This document shows, piece after piece, positions 1-11,578 of a stretch of DNA of 64,000 nucleotides (positions are counted from its first letter, which is position 1; each line of letters begins with the position of its first letter). The notes below the pieces were generated by a model. The model did not search any database. It was given only the letters and a program-made list of their open reading frames with translations, and was not told the origin of the DNA. The DNA lies in the NCBI GenBank assembly GCA_009869945.1, contig WIXG01000335.1, positions 1 to 64,000 on the forward strand. The letters are read 5' to 3'. Source of the DNA: Mesaphorura yosii. Its lineage: Eukaryota; Arthropoda; Collembola; Poduromorpha; Tullbergiidae. The position numbers and the translations under genes are program-made.

Positions 1-3000
1 CGACACAGGCTATTTACATTCATCCGGAGTCACCCAATTTCGGAGCCCACTGGACGAAAGACATTGTTTCATTCCACAAAGTTAAGCTAACAAACAAGAC
101 AAACGGAAATGGCCAGGTTTGTTCCGGTCTTCTTTTCTCGCTTTCGCGTTTTAGTTTGGTCAGTTGACTGATGTTGACGTTGACACGGCAGCTCGAGCTT
201 TGCACTCCATATTTAGAATAAATTCCTCTAACATGGTCACCTGAATAAGAAGGCTCTATTTATCTTCTTCCTCTTACTAAAGATTATGCTTCACTCGCTC
301 CACAAATATGAGCCGAGGGTCCACATCGTCCGAGTCGGAACCGACCCGCCCGTGAGTCCGGAGGCATTAATTCGCTCCAGTGCGGGTGGATTCAATAATG
401 GACGGAGCACGAGCACGAATCGGCTTCCAGAAACGCAGTTCATTGCTGTGACTGCTTATCAGAACGAAGAAGTACGAACAAATCGACTCTTTGCAATCTT
501 CGAGAAGATGCACACAAATCTTTCCAACTAAACGCGACCTGTATCTTAAAATTCGTGTTAGGTGACGGCGTTGAAGATTCGTTACAATCCGTTTGCAAAG
601 GCCTTTCTTGACGCCAAGGAGCGCCCGGATTCTCGCGAATTGTACTACCCACCGCAATGTAAGACAAGACACAGCAGATTCAAAATCATGGTCATTAATT
701 AAAGTGGCGAGGGCTTAATTAATTTAATACTGACCGAGTTCTTCTCACCTTTTTTTTTATTGCTTCCTCGACAGATGCCTCGTGGTATCTTCATCCCACG
801 AGTCCGTACTACGCCACGTCTGCGCCGCGATCTCCGACGTCATCGACGCCCACGGGAGGACGGAACACTGCCGCAGCTGTGGCGCCGCACGCTAGCGTCA
901 CCATCGGATACTCGAACGCTGCGTCGTCGTTGGGTGGACCCAAAAGGCTTAAACAAGAATCAGGTTTGTTAGAAATCACTTTTTGCTCGAAATGATTCAA
1001 AATTACGTCAATTACTTCAATTATAAAGCCATATTCTTCACTCAACACATGAAACACGATTCATGCATGCGCCCAAATTGAAATCATTCTTGGACAAAAA
1101 ATTTATTGAGACGTGTTCCAAAGTTTTACGACTCCTCAAACCGCAAGTGCCAATATTTAATTTTTTGCTGGGTTGCACGCTGAGCCCGAATAAAAGAGGA
1201 CCCTTTTCCTGTTGCAAGCCTGCCCGGCGTGCTATTTTTATTACCTATAAACTTCACGCTCTTGTGTACGTTGCATGCAATTTTCTCTTGCTTGCGGTCA
1301 TTTCGAATTTACGAAGCTAATTGTATGCTGAAAAGATGAATGTTCCTTTTCAGGATGGCAGGCTCAGAAGGATTTAATTATTTTTCTGCTCCGATGGCTC
1401 GAAAAGATCCTAATTTACATTGCTGGCTTGCTTACTTTTTACATCCTGCATTTTTAAATATTAGCGATTCACAGCCGAACTGATCTTCGCGAGTTTCAAA
1501 AGTGGAACTGTTAACTTAAACAGAGTCCTAATACTGTTAAACAAAGGGAGCACAGACCAAGACCAATCCAAACAAACACTTACGAGCAGAAGCAAGCAAG
1601 AGCACAGAAGAAGAACATCTTTCAAGATGAACGAGTCTTTTGTTGAGAAGATATATGCACGCTTCTTTGGACTGTGGCTAATTTTTGTAAATCTGTTGGT
1701 TTTCTTGATCCTTTTCGTTCATGTTTATTTTCGAACCGAAAAGCCTACTTCTTCTTTGTCTACGTTAAATATTGATTTTTTAATTTTCTTCCAACTCTAA
1801 CTTTGGAATTTCAATTATGCGAGTTTGAGTGTTCTGCCTCGACTTCCTGAATCAATAAACTTACAAAATATCCCAAAATTCATACTTTTTGACGTAGAAT
1901 TGAGTCTCAAAAGCATTTAATTTAGTCGCCGCAGTCATTCCGATCAAATTATTGCCATATTGACTTGAGCGTTAATCTCTGGATCAAAATTCACTGCTGA
2001 GCAGTATGAACATTAAGAAAATACAAATCATCATGTATTTTATGACGCTAAAGTACTTTGACTTCGTGAGAAAATATTTTAACAGTGCTTTGACTTTTTC
2101 GTCTTGCACAATTTGCAATTCTCTGCGGTCGCGGCCGTTTAATGATCTCTTTGCGTCTCTCGAGAACATTAATTACTCTAAAATGACTTTTAGTACACTC
2201 AAAGAACACTTCGTGCATCAGAAATGGTTGGCAAAAGTATTATTTACGAGTCGTCATAAAATTTTTATATTTCGCACCACCACAGGAGTTGCAAATTCAA
2301 AAGTTGGGGCCTGTAATACAGATGCAGACTTGGCTTTGCCCTTCTAGGGTTCTTTGATGGGCCGGCGGTCACCTTGTAATTCATATTGCACATAATTCAG
2401 TACAACTTTATGAAGTAATAATTATCATGCGCTCATTTCACACAATGCGATGCGAAAATGTTGATTGAAGTAGATCATGTATCATAATCGTTAAAATTCC
2501 ATTGCACAAATTAATGTGCCAATAAATTAGCTCGACTCCAGTTGAGCGGCTCGTCTCGCTTTTTTTTCTGAATAAATGATTGGCTCAGTTTTGACTTTTG
2601 AGGTATGCTTTCATTCAAAATTCAGAAAACGTCGCATTTTACAAATGAGATTATCTCAATCTTACAAATTGAGCTTTTCGAAAGCTGTTCTACCAGAAGA
2701 TATGTCAAATGTCAAGCTTCGATTGCCTTTGGCTCATTGCACCTGTTCGTGTCTGTTGTAATTTTTAATTGTATGGACACTCAGTTTGTATTTTGTGAAA
2801 ACACCAAAGAAATCGGAACTTCTCAAAGACGGCGAAGGCGTCAGACCGAGAAAACGTTTTCAATGCAGTGAAAGGGTTCAAAGGAAGCGCACTGCTTTAA
2901 TTCGAGCTCGAGCACATTTGTCACTAATAAACTAGTAAAAAATAAAAGTTGGACGAGAAATTGATATCTTCAGCGTGGCGGCCGCGGCCGCCTCGCGCTG

Positions 3001-4192
3001 TTAGAAGGATTTATAATTCGATGAAAGGAAATTGAGAAAGGGAATTTTAACCAATTCAGGCCCTTTTTGATTGTTGCGGTGCACAAGGCAATGCGATGGT
3101 GAATTGCAGACTTTTTGGCCGAGCGAGCATTTATGACCCATACAAGAGCACTTTATTTGACGCGATGCCATCAGCCTAGCTGAGTTTATTGCGCTTACCC
3201 TTTTTTAAGAAAGAGTCTGAGTTTTTTATTTGAGGGAAAGGCCGACAGACGTATTATCGTTATAACTTGATAATAATGATCATTATCGTAATGCCATGAG
3301 TCATGAGGCAGCAGATCCGCAGACTCGGCAAGGGTTTAGAGCAAAAGTGCGGCGGAATGTTCCAATTTTATGGTTCAATTCAATCAAACACCGTGTTTGC
3401 TATACATTTTCAGGCTATGACCATGACCAGGACACCGCTCCGACGTCGTCACCTTCGATTTGGCCGTCGTCGCCGTCGACAAGCCACCATTCGACTCCGT
3501 GGCCTGCAACCCCTGCCGCCATTAATTTTGCTAGCCCGTATTCGTCCTGGCACTGGTGTGGGAGTGGCACGGACCAAATCCAAACCATCTCTCCACCAGC
3601 TTCATCTCCAGAAACTGGTCCTCCAATCAAGTCCATCACTCCAGTAAATCCCTTGCCGCAGCACAGTTTGTCCAACTCGTCGTCTGCGTCTCCTCCACTG
3701 CGAACGATCACTCCGATGTCCGCGACGGGCTCGTCCACGTACACTGTCCTGCACCCGCTGTCGCACCACCAGCCTCAGCATCAGCACGCGTCTTCACTGA
3801 CGAGACTCACCCCGTCGCCACCACCGTCAAGCGTCGCAGCCGAGCAGCAGCTCGCCTTTCAGCACCACCACATCGTGTATGGGGCCAACCCGAGCTCCTG
3901 CACGGACTACAGCGCGTTGAGGCACCATTCTGCGTATGAAGGTTCGCTGATCCCGATTTCAGGACTCAGTCACCACCAGCAGCAACTTTTGCACCATCAA
4001 CATTCTCTGCAGCAGCAACATTCGCCGATTTACGGTGGCAACACTGGATCGCCTTCGCAGATGGGGACCGACGAAGTGAATGCGAACTCGTCAAGCAACC
4101 AAAATCGATCAGGTAACAGGGGCGGGTCGGTCATTGGCAGTGCTGCTGCCACGCGTCATCATCCGAGCAATGAAACTGTATACATCATGTGA
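1..4192 (+). CDS. bra: Brachyury-type T-box transcription factor (3' part)
   Basis: DNA-binding developmental transcription factor; the window opens inside the T-box. Exons read as about 1-116, 283-471, 562-658, 775-963 and 3414-4192, all joining in frame at GT-AG sites. Exon 1 gives the T-box segment [13 protein letters not shown], exon 2 [15 protein letters not shown] and [12 protein letters not shown], exon 3 [20 protein letters not shown]. The [13 protein letters not shown] signature is typical of the Brachyury subfamily. Downstream is a His/Gln/Ser/Pro-rich tail of about 320 residues, as expected for a regulatory C-terminus, ending TVYIM. Between HIVRVG and LPETQF lies an insertion of about 27 residues (rich in Ser, Gly and Asn), longer than the usual loop. 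A 2,450-nt intron (964-3413) contrasts with the short introns elsewhere. Assignment to the T-box family is certain; the Brachyury subfamily is likely. The start lies outside the window. Confidence 0.93.
964..3413 (+). other. Large intron of the T-box gene
   Basis: This is the only multi-kilobase intron of the gene and holds no convincing exon. It is AT-rich except for a short GC island with a perfect 16-bp palindrome at 2977-2992 built from two overlapping GCGGCCGC units. Its size suggests a home for cis-regulatory elements, but I recognise no defined site. Confidence 0.6.
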
Positions 4193-4488
4193 AATTAGCT
4201 TAAATTCAATTGTTCGTTTTGAGGTTTTGGCCCGGTGTTGTGAATGAAGTGCCGCCCAGGATTTGAGAAATCTCGAAATTGATGTTAAAGGCAGTATTCA
4301 ACTGTTTTCGAAAAACCGCGAGTAATGTGCTCGTCATTGTCGTTGCTGTGCTGTCAAAAGAAATTCAAATGAACCAAATTACACTCGTGCCTGTTTCGAT
4401 TGTAGCCGTAAGCATTAAGTTGTCTATTATTTTGCTGCTTACGCTTAATTCATCCTTGTTTTTAGCATAAATTAAGAAAATTAGGAGA

Positions 4489-4494
4489 AATAAA
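4489..4494 (+). terminator. Poly(A) signal of the T-box gene
   Basis: AATAAA lies about 300 nt after the stop codon, in AT-rich sequence. Confidence 0.6.
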
Positions 4495-5279
4495 ATTATG
4501 TGGCTGAAACTCGAATTTCAATGAAGGAAGATGACTTCATAAGAGCACATTTGAGCCTGATGACGGCGACAGGCCAGAACAGAACGCCGGCAAATGAGTA
4601 ATGATTTAAAAATATTCTGGTACAAGACGGAGCTCAAAATTCCATTGTGTGGTTGCCCAGCCAGGTCAAGCGATTTCTTACTAATTTTGAAGTCTGGACG
4701 CAGAGTACAGAATACAAAGCACGATTCATAAAAGCCAAGTCGTGGCATATTCCGTCATTCCGTCGACGAAAATTCCTTCATGTGCCTTGGGAAATTTAAA
4801 ATTCTGAATTCATCAGCTACAACGCATTAAAATGAACACTTTTCATGCTCTTCGGCTCCATCCCATCGGTACGTACTCGCTCACGGCTTGACTCGCTCGA
4901 CTGAGGTTTGCTGAGTGTATTCCAATCTTTTGTGTACAATTCACTTAACACCTCAGAAAAAACTAATAAAATGTGAGTTTGTAATTCTTTTCTTTTTATC
5001 TCGCACATTAATATTACAATGCACTTTGGGATTTCTGTATTACGAGTATTCTGTATTCTATTATTGTAATTTAAGAGAGAAATTATACAGACAAATCACG
5101 GTAATAATATTATGGCCGTGGTCTGGGAATTGCAGTCCTTAATTTTCATCGGCACTTCTTAGGAATTGTTTTCTGCGTCCGCAATACCAGGCTCAGCCAA
5201 AAAAAAAGATTTTAGGATTCGAATTCTTTTGATTAACGCAAGCTTGTTCAGCCGCCGGTCGAGTATGAAAAGTTTTAGC
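4495..5279. other. Tail-to-tail intergenic spacer
   Basis: This lies between the T-box and prohibitin 3' ends. It has only short shadow reading frames and I see no gene or recognisable element. Confidence 0.5.
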
Positions 5280-5285
5280 TTTATT
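5280..5285 (-). terminator. Poly(A) signal of prohibitin
   Basis: AATAAA on the minus strand, about 250 nt past the prohibitin stop. Confidence 0.55.
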
Positions 5286-5532
5286 GTACGTATTTTTGAT
5301 GAAGAGATGTGGTCATCTCTTTACTTCAAACAATAACAATCTTCGCTACATCTTAGGACACGCACACTCTGATTGATTAGACTCTGATGACTGAAGTTAA
5401 CTAGTTAACTATTCATAACATTTTATAAAGCACTTATTAAATAGGTATTACAAGTCGGGTACACAATACTCAATACTACACTACTTTCTCTCAATTCAGC
5501 CTACTCGTTAGTTATTTTTTCTGACATTGCAG

Positions 5533-6613
5533 TTACGCGCTGGTATTGGAGGTTGGAAGATTCAGAAGTGTGGTTTGTCCATTTGGTAAATAAACAACAT
5601 TACGTGACTTAGAAAGCTGAAAGGCAATGTCTTCAGCCGCCTCAATTCTTCGAAGTTCAACCAATCCTTCTCCAGCATCGGCGATAGACTTCGCGATCAG
5701 ATACGCCGCCTACGAAGCACAAGAATTATTTACCTTTCCGTCCACATAGGTGGTGTCAGCAATATTGCGTCATTGTACCTGTGTGTCACCTTCGGCATTA
5801 ATAATGGCTGCCCTCTTCTGTTGCTCAGCCTTTTCTACCAGAAATCTTGCTCGTTCAGCATCTTGTTGCGCCACCTGTTTCAACTCAACAGCCTGAGTGA
5901 ATTCCTTGCCAAATGTTAAGTGAGTCTGCAAAAAAGCAAGAAACTGCCAGTTAATTATCTGTGTGTGACCGGGTACACTGAACTGCTTTTGTTCTGTCGA
6001 ACGTACGATTGAAATGTCGTCCAAAATCAATCCAAACTGATTAGCTCTCTCACTCAGGTCGTCGCTAATTTTGTGGGAGACAAGCTCTCTCTGCGTGATG
6101 AGTTCACCAGCATCAAATTGGGCAACCACAGCCTTTAGGACTTCATTTGTAATGGAAGGCAGTACGCGTTCATCATAATTTTCTCCAAGTGTGCTGTATA
6201 TTTTAGGTAACTGATTTGGCATTGGTCGAAAGAGGATACGAAGTGTGATGTTAACGTTCTGCAAATCCTTCGAACCAGTAATAACCGGCACATTTCGTGG
6301 TCTTGCGCGAATGTCGAAGATGTAGGGTCTCTGAACCCACGGAATGAAGAAATGAGTTCCTTCGCCAACCACGTCCGGTTTAACTCCAGTGAAGCGGTCA
6401 AAGATTACCGATCTGTGTCCTCCCTCAACTGAAACATGAAATAGCGTAGTAAGTAATGAAGGGAATGAGTTAACTGTAGCTGAACTGATTGCCAATCCCA
6501 AACCGGTCGCCGGTTCTGGGTTCCTTACCATTGTACAAGGCTGAGTTGACGACGCTGCCGGTAATTGCCAACCCGACGCCAATTTGTCCTATTCGTGTCA
6601 GGAATTGAGCCAT
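5533..6613 (-). CDS. Phb1: Prohibitin 1
   Basis: Inner-mitochondrial-membrane scaffold that forms ring complexes with prohibitin 2. Four coding exons on the minus strand: 6613-6529, 6428-6007, 5925-5779 and 5709-5533, all in phase. The N-terminus ([19 protein letters not shown]) is the membrane-anchoring segment. The SPFH/band-7 core follows, with [40 protein letters not shown] and [15 protein letters not shown], nearly identical to animal PHB1. The coiled-coil part has [20 protein letters not shown] and the end reads [12 protein letters not shown]. Length (about 275 residues) is normal. The 81-nt intron at 6006-5926 has no stop and is a multiple of three, so unspliced reading gives a false insert after DDISI. 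Upstream of the start the mRNA leader is short and plain. Confidence 0.97.
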
Positions 6614-7336
6614 TTCTTAAGTAATTAACTGAACACAATTAATTTTACTGGCAGAGTTTTGCGATTACTGATGCAACTCGGACAAAAGATGACTTTATAA
6701 TAGTTGAAGCCTACTACACGTTTTCACACATGCCACTCAAACTTGGCGAGTTTGTGTTCGCCCGGTTTAGCAATGAACGAGCGCTCAGCAAGGAACACAA
6801 AGGATTTCCAATTCCAACTTTTTCAATATTCTTCACGCACTCAACCTGAATTTGGCTCGACACCGAGTTTGATTTGTTGGTTTGTTTGTTTAGTGTTTTA
6901 CGAATAATTTATTCGACGTGATAAGAATCTGAACAAAAATAATCTCGTTGGTGCATTTTCTTCGCTTCTAGATTTTCTCAACTTCAAGTAACAGTGCCAA
7001 GTAATTTCTAACAATACAGGCGAAACTAAATGAATTTACAAGTTTGATAAGTTTCAACTGAAATTATTGGCAATACAGAAATACAGGGTTAATAAAACTG
7101 AAAAGCCAACAAGATATATAGCAAGGATAAGACTAAAGCCACAAAGTCATACTTCGAAATGCTCATTGTTCTCGTTAATGATTGGCACAGGATAACATGA
7201 CAAAAGAACCAATTAAACATATGATTTCGAAACGAAAATTAAATGCTTCGATCGGTCGACAGGTACAACAAAACGTTCAAAAATAATGCCAAGTTATGAC
7301 TTCTTTCGTGTAAGTCCAGGATAACAACCGACTTGT
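6614..7336. other. Spacer between prohibitin and SCOT
   Basis: This 720-bp AT-rich stretch holds the SCOT 3' UTR and the prohibitin promoter. A minus-strand AATAAA lies at 6913-6908. I see no further gene. Confidence 0.5.
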
Positions 7337-9664
7337 CTATCCGGAAGCGGCGACCCTCGAGCCCTGCATTGGTTTCAGGTCTGGTGAAACTTCAAATTCG
7401 CACGTGGCGTCAACAATGTCTTGCAAGGACACTCCGTCAGCGATTTCGACCAGAGTTAAACCCTTCTCCTTGTCCACATCAAATACGCCCTGGAGAACAC
7501 AAAATTTTTTAAATTTATTTTTGAAGCAGAAACAGACTTTAAATAATTTGAATATCTGATTTCACCTACCAATTCCGTAATTATCATATGAACACAATTC
7601 TGTCCAGTCAAAGGAAGTGTGCACTTGTCCAAAATTTTCGCTGCGCCGCCTTTTGCGGTGTGCTCCATCGTAACTATCACTTTGGTCCCAGCTCCCGCGG
7701 CGGACACAAGATCCATGGCTCCACCCATTCCTTTGACTAATTTGCCCTATGATTAAAAAGAACAAGCATTATCTTTCCACACGTAAAGTACCATCATTAT
7801 TGGTTGCTTACTGGGATCATCCAATTGGCCAAGTCTCCATATTTTGAAACTTGCATCGCACCCAAAATCGTCAGATCAATATGGCCACCTCTTATCATGG
7901 CAAAGCTTTCGTCACTCGAAAAGTAAGACCCTCCAGGCAGAATTGTGACTGTTTCTTTGCCTGCATTGATCAAGTCTGGATCTTCATCCCCAGGCTTGCT
8001 GCAATTAAAAGGTAAAATATGCATTTAAGGAGAAGGGATTCAAGTGTGTTTCACATTCGGAACCTTACGGGAAGGGCCCGAGACCGAGAAGCCCGTTCTC
8101 GCTTTGTAATTTGACGACCATGCCTTCTGGTATGTAATTGCTTGCAAGCATCGGCATCCCAATTCCCAAGTTGGCTGGCAAAAATTGCAGTATTAAAAAG
8201 TAGATCCAAAATGAAAGAGATCTGAGGAAAACCACGAAAAGAGCTTACCAAACATTCCATCTCTAAATTCTAGCGCAGCTCGTTTAGCAATTTGCTCACG
8301 CATGGCTTTGGCGGGATTTTTAGCTCCTGCTGCTTTGTCAGACGAAGGCTCCTTCTGCAAAGTCAGCCGCTGAAATGCAAGAGGGAACATAAAGAATTTA
8401 TTAAAATTCTATTGTTGCAGGCGCTTGTCGTGTATTTTCTGCAGATGAACCTCTATTCGTTTTTCATATTTTTCACCCTTAATAATTCGTTTGACGTATA
8501 CGGCCGGAACATGGACGTCTTCTGGAGGAATCTCGCCAATTTCGACTATCTCTTCAACTTCTGCAATCGTAATCTTAGCCGCTTTACAAATTGGAGGATT
8601 GAAGTTTCGTGCAGTTTTCCTGTAATAACAAAAGGCTTACTTTCAACCCTTTAAACTTTAAAGATCGTATGGTGTACCTAAAAATCAGGTTCCCTGCTTT
8701 ATCTGCTTTCCATGCTTTTACCAGTGCGAAATCGCCGGTGATACTTTCTTCCAGAATATAGCCTCGCCCTTGGAATACTCGTTCTTCTCGTTCTTGGCTG
8801 AGTATCTCCACTTTGCCGTCGGGACGGTACTTGATAGGAGCACCACCTTCATGTATCAATGTACCGTAAGCGGTTGGAGTGAAAAATGCAGGAATTCCGG
8901 CACCGCCTGAATTGGATAACATTTATTTTTTGTACTGCACTATTTACCACTAACCAAAATTATAATGATTTGTCAATATCCGCTATGATTGTACCCACCG
9001 GCCCTAATTCGTTCAGCCAAGGTCCCCTGCAAATCAAGGCAATTTACAATCAACACTCATTTTCCAATAGCTTATGTTTAGAATCAGCCTTACCTGAGGC
9101 GTGAGTTCGACCTCCAGCTCGCCGCATAAATACTGTCTCTCAAATTCAGCATTCTCGCCGACGTATGACGCGATCATGCGTTTAATTTGCTTTTGTTTAA
9201 GCATTAAACCTAGACCGAAGGTATCCACACCAGCATTGTTGCTCACGACTGTCAAATTCTTCGCCTTCGTCTTCAGAAGACCACCGATTAAGTTTTCTGG
9301 AATTCCGCAAAGTCCAAACCCTGAGTAAAATGAACAGACTGATATTATCCGGCCCGTCGTGTCGCTCCTCGCAATTATTTTTTTAACTAGCTTAACGTCC
9401 TTACCACCGACTAGAAGTGTTGCTCCGTCAGGAATATCTCTAACTGCGTCTTCAGCGGTATTGTAAAATATTGCGGGTCTGCGATTACTCGTGGAAAAAT
9501 TGAGCTGTGAAAAGAAAACAAATAAAATATAATTAACTTCCTTCAAAGCAATTGCTGTACACGAAACTTATTTTAGCCACCTTCGAGAAGAAGAAAAGTG
9601 GCGTTGGGGCCCTGGTGCTTCTGGTGCAAGTCGAAGCCACTATTCTGAAACTGCTTTGCAACAT
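7337..9664 (-). CDS. OXCT1: Succinyl-CoA:3-ketoacid CoA transferase, mitochondrial
   Basis: Transfers CoA from succinyl-CoA to acetoacetate, the committing step of ketone-body use in the mitochondrial matrix. Start at 9664 opens a Ser/Arg/Thr-rich presequence ([16 protein letters not shown]), typical of a matrix signal. The CoA-transferase subunit A half has [13 protein letters not shown] (formed by splicing out 9404-9321), [13 protein letters not shown] and [16 protein letters not shown]. The subunit B half has [30 protein letters not shown] and [20 protein letters not shown], then [10 protein letters not shown] and [19 protein letters not shown]. The family's catalytic glutamate lies in the SENGLLG segment. 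About nine exons with short introns, all in phase. Length and order match animal SCOT. Confidence 0.96.
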
Positions 9665-10285
9665 CTTGGAATTCTGCTGACGCCTTCAGCTGGGCTAATG
9701 CGGGAACGCAGGCACCTGTCGCTCGTCCTCAATCAAACTGGGTCCAGTCCAAATTAACGACAGTAAACTCTTGCGGCGCTGCGTTTTGTTTACAATTTAC
9801 TTTACACGGTTTCCCAAGGTCAAATTCAAATGATGTATCCCAATTTCAGAGATTATGTAACACCGTAAAAGTCGAACTCCAGCGCAACCTTGTACCGCTG
9901 CCGCTCTTACTCTCGCTTACTTGTTTCGTGTGTACATTTTTTGCACACGTGGAGAGTTGTTGCGATTTCATGCGATGCTCCCAAAATGATACCACACCAT
10001 AAACAACAAATAACCTCATTGAATAGGAATGCCGAATGCTATTTCATGTCTTCGTGTTCCAGGGGTAGGTGGCCGAAATATGCTTGAGTATTGATTAAGC
10101 AATCAATACTAAATAAGACGACAAATGCAATTTAGAAGGCGGAAGCTTCGTGTTTATTCTCAGCAGATGTTTAGATCGAAGCAATTACAATGAAGTCATT
10201 CTACTACACAACTTATTTGATGTGCTTATAGAATTACAAAAGTTTCATTAGCAAAGTATTAATTCCACCATTCCTTTTATGCCGA
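9665..10285. other. Spacer between SCOT and Hop
   Basis: Contains the SCOT 5' flank and the Hop 3' UTR with a minus-strand AATAAA at 10158-10153. No further gene seen. Confidence 0.5.
10153..10158 (-). terminator. Poly(A) signal of Hop/STIP1
   Basis: AATAAA on the minus strand, 130 nt past the Hop stop codon. Confidence 0.6.
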
Positions 10286-11578
10286 TCAACGAATGGCAAT
10301 CAGACCAGACTCCAATAGCTTTTGGATTTTCCCTGCAACGTCCGGGTTTTTCAAATGACTGTAAATGAAAAGTAAGCATGTTAAGTTATTCAAGTACTTT
10401 TCGGGCGCTCACATGAAATTGAAATAATTGTGCCAAAGTCAAAGCACTTACTCTCTTAATGCGTTCGGGTCAGTCTGCATTTGTTCCAAAATTAACCTCA
10501 TTGCTGGGTCGCGAAGAATGCTTTGAACTTCAGGATCGTCCATTGCTCGCTTGCGTGCTTCTTCTGGGTTAGAATAAATGGCCGCTCTAGTTTGGGAATA
10601 CCCTTCCAACGCCTCCGAGTTGTTTGGATCAATTTCAAGTGCCTTTTCATACGCAGTCTGTGCCCTGCTGGGATCCTGCATTCCTTGGAGAATTTTACCC
10701 TTGCGTAGCCATCCCTTTACTACGATGGGAGCAGAAATTATCACAAGTTATTAATGCAGCTACTTGACTCATCCATTTTCTGCAAGTGATGATCATTTCT
10801 TACTGAATTTTGGATCCAATTCCACACATTTGTCACAATCCTTAAGTCCCAAGTCAAATGCGGCCAGTTTCGTGTAGCATGCAGCACGATTGCTATACAA
10901 TTTCGCGTCATCCGGATTTCGCTTAATTGCTTCCGTATAGAATTTTACAGCTGATGCAAAATCACCTGTAAATGTTCCATTGTTGTTAGCAAAACTGAGT
11001 TTCGCGAGATAGACTTCTGATAATTACCCTTTTTGAAGGCATCATTTCCTTTCTCCTTTTCCTCTTCGGCTTTGACTGGATCAATGTACTTCAGCCTTTC
11101 TTCCTCCGCAATTAGTTTCTCGACCTCCGACACCAGCGCACGAACCTCCGGCACACGATGTTCACTAAGACTCTTCTCGTAGTAGACCTTGGCCTGCTTG
11201 TAGTCTCCAAGTTTTCGGTGCGCATTTCCAATACGAGTTAGAGCTTTCGCAATCAATTTGTAGTCGGCCCGATTTTCTCTTCCAAGATCCACTGCTTCTA
11301 AGCACGTCTTGATGCATTCTTCGTAATTCTTTTGTTCAAATTGAACGGCAGCAACATTTGTGCGATAAGCAATATTTGTGGGGTCCAATTCAATCGCCTT
11401 CATGTAATGTTCTAACGCTTTCTCAAAGTTGCGTTTCTTGTATTCGGCATTGCCTGCTTCTTTCTGATTTGTAGCCTACAATTTCAACGCCACGTTAGTA
11501 AATGAAAAGCATCTTAATTGCTTGACCGTCAGAGTTTCAAGCATCGCAACTTAGCAATCTTACCTCAACTGACGCCAT
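10286..11578 (-). CDS. STIP1: Hsp70/Hsp90-organising co-chaperone, short form (TPR2A-TPR2B-DP2)
   Basis: Cytosolic adaptor that hands clients from Hsp70 to Hsp90. Start MASVE at 11578 leads after one intron into TPR2A ([57 protein letters not shown]), then TPR2B ([41 protein letters not shown]). The DP2 end has [35 protein letters not shown] and stops at LESGLIAIR. Canonical Hop begins with TPR1 and DP1; both are missing here, and an in-frame start sits directly before TPR2A. Caenorhabditis elegans STI-1 is known to have the same short layout. An upstream exon is possible, but no TPR-like coding is visible in the 3.4 kb before the start. The assignment is firm. Confidence 0.95.
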
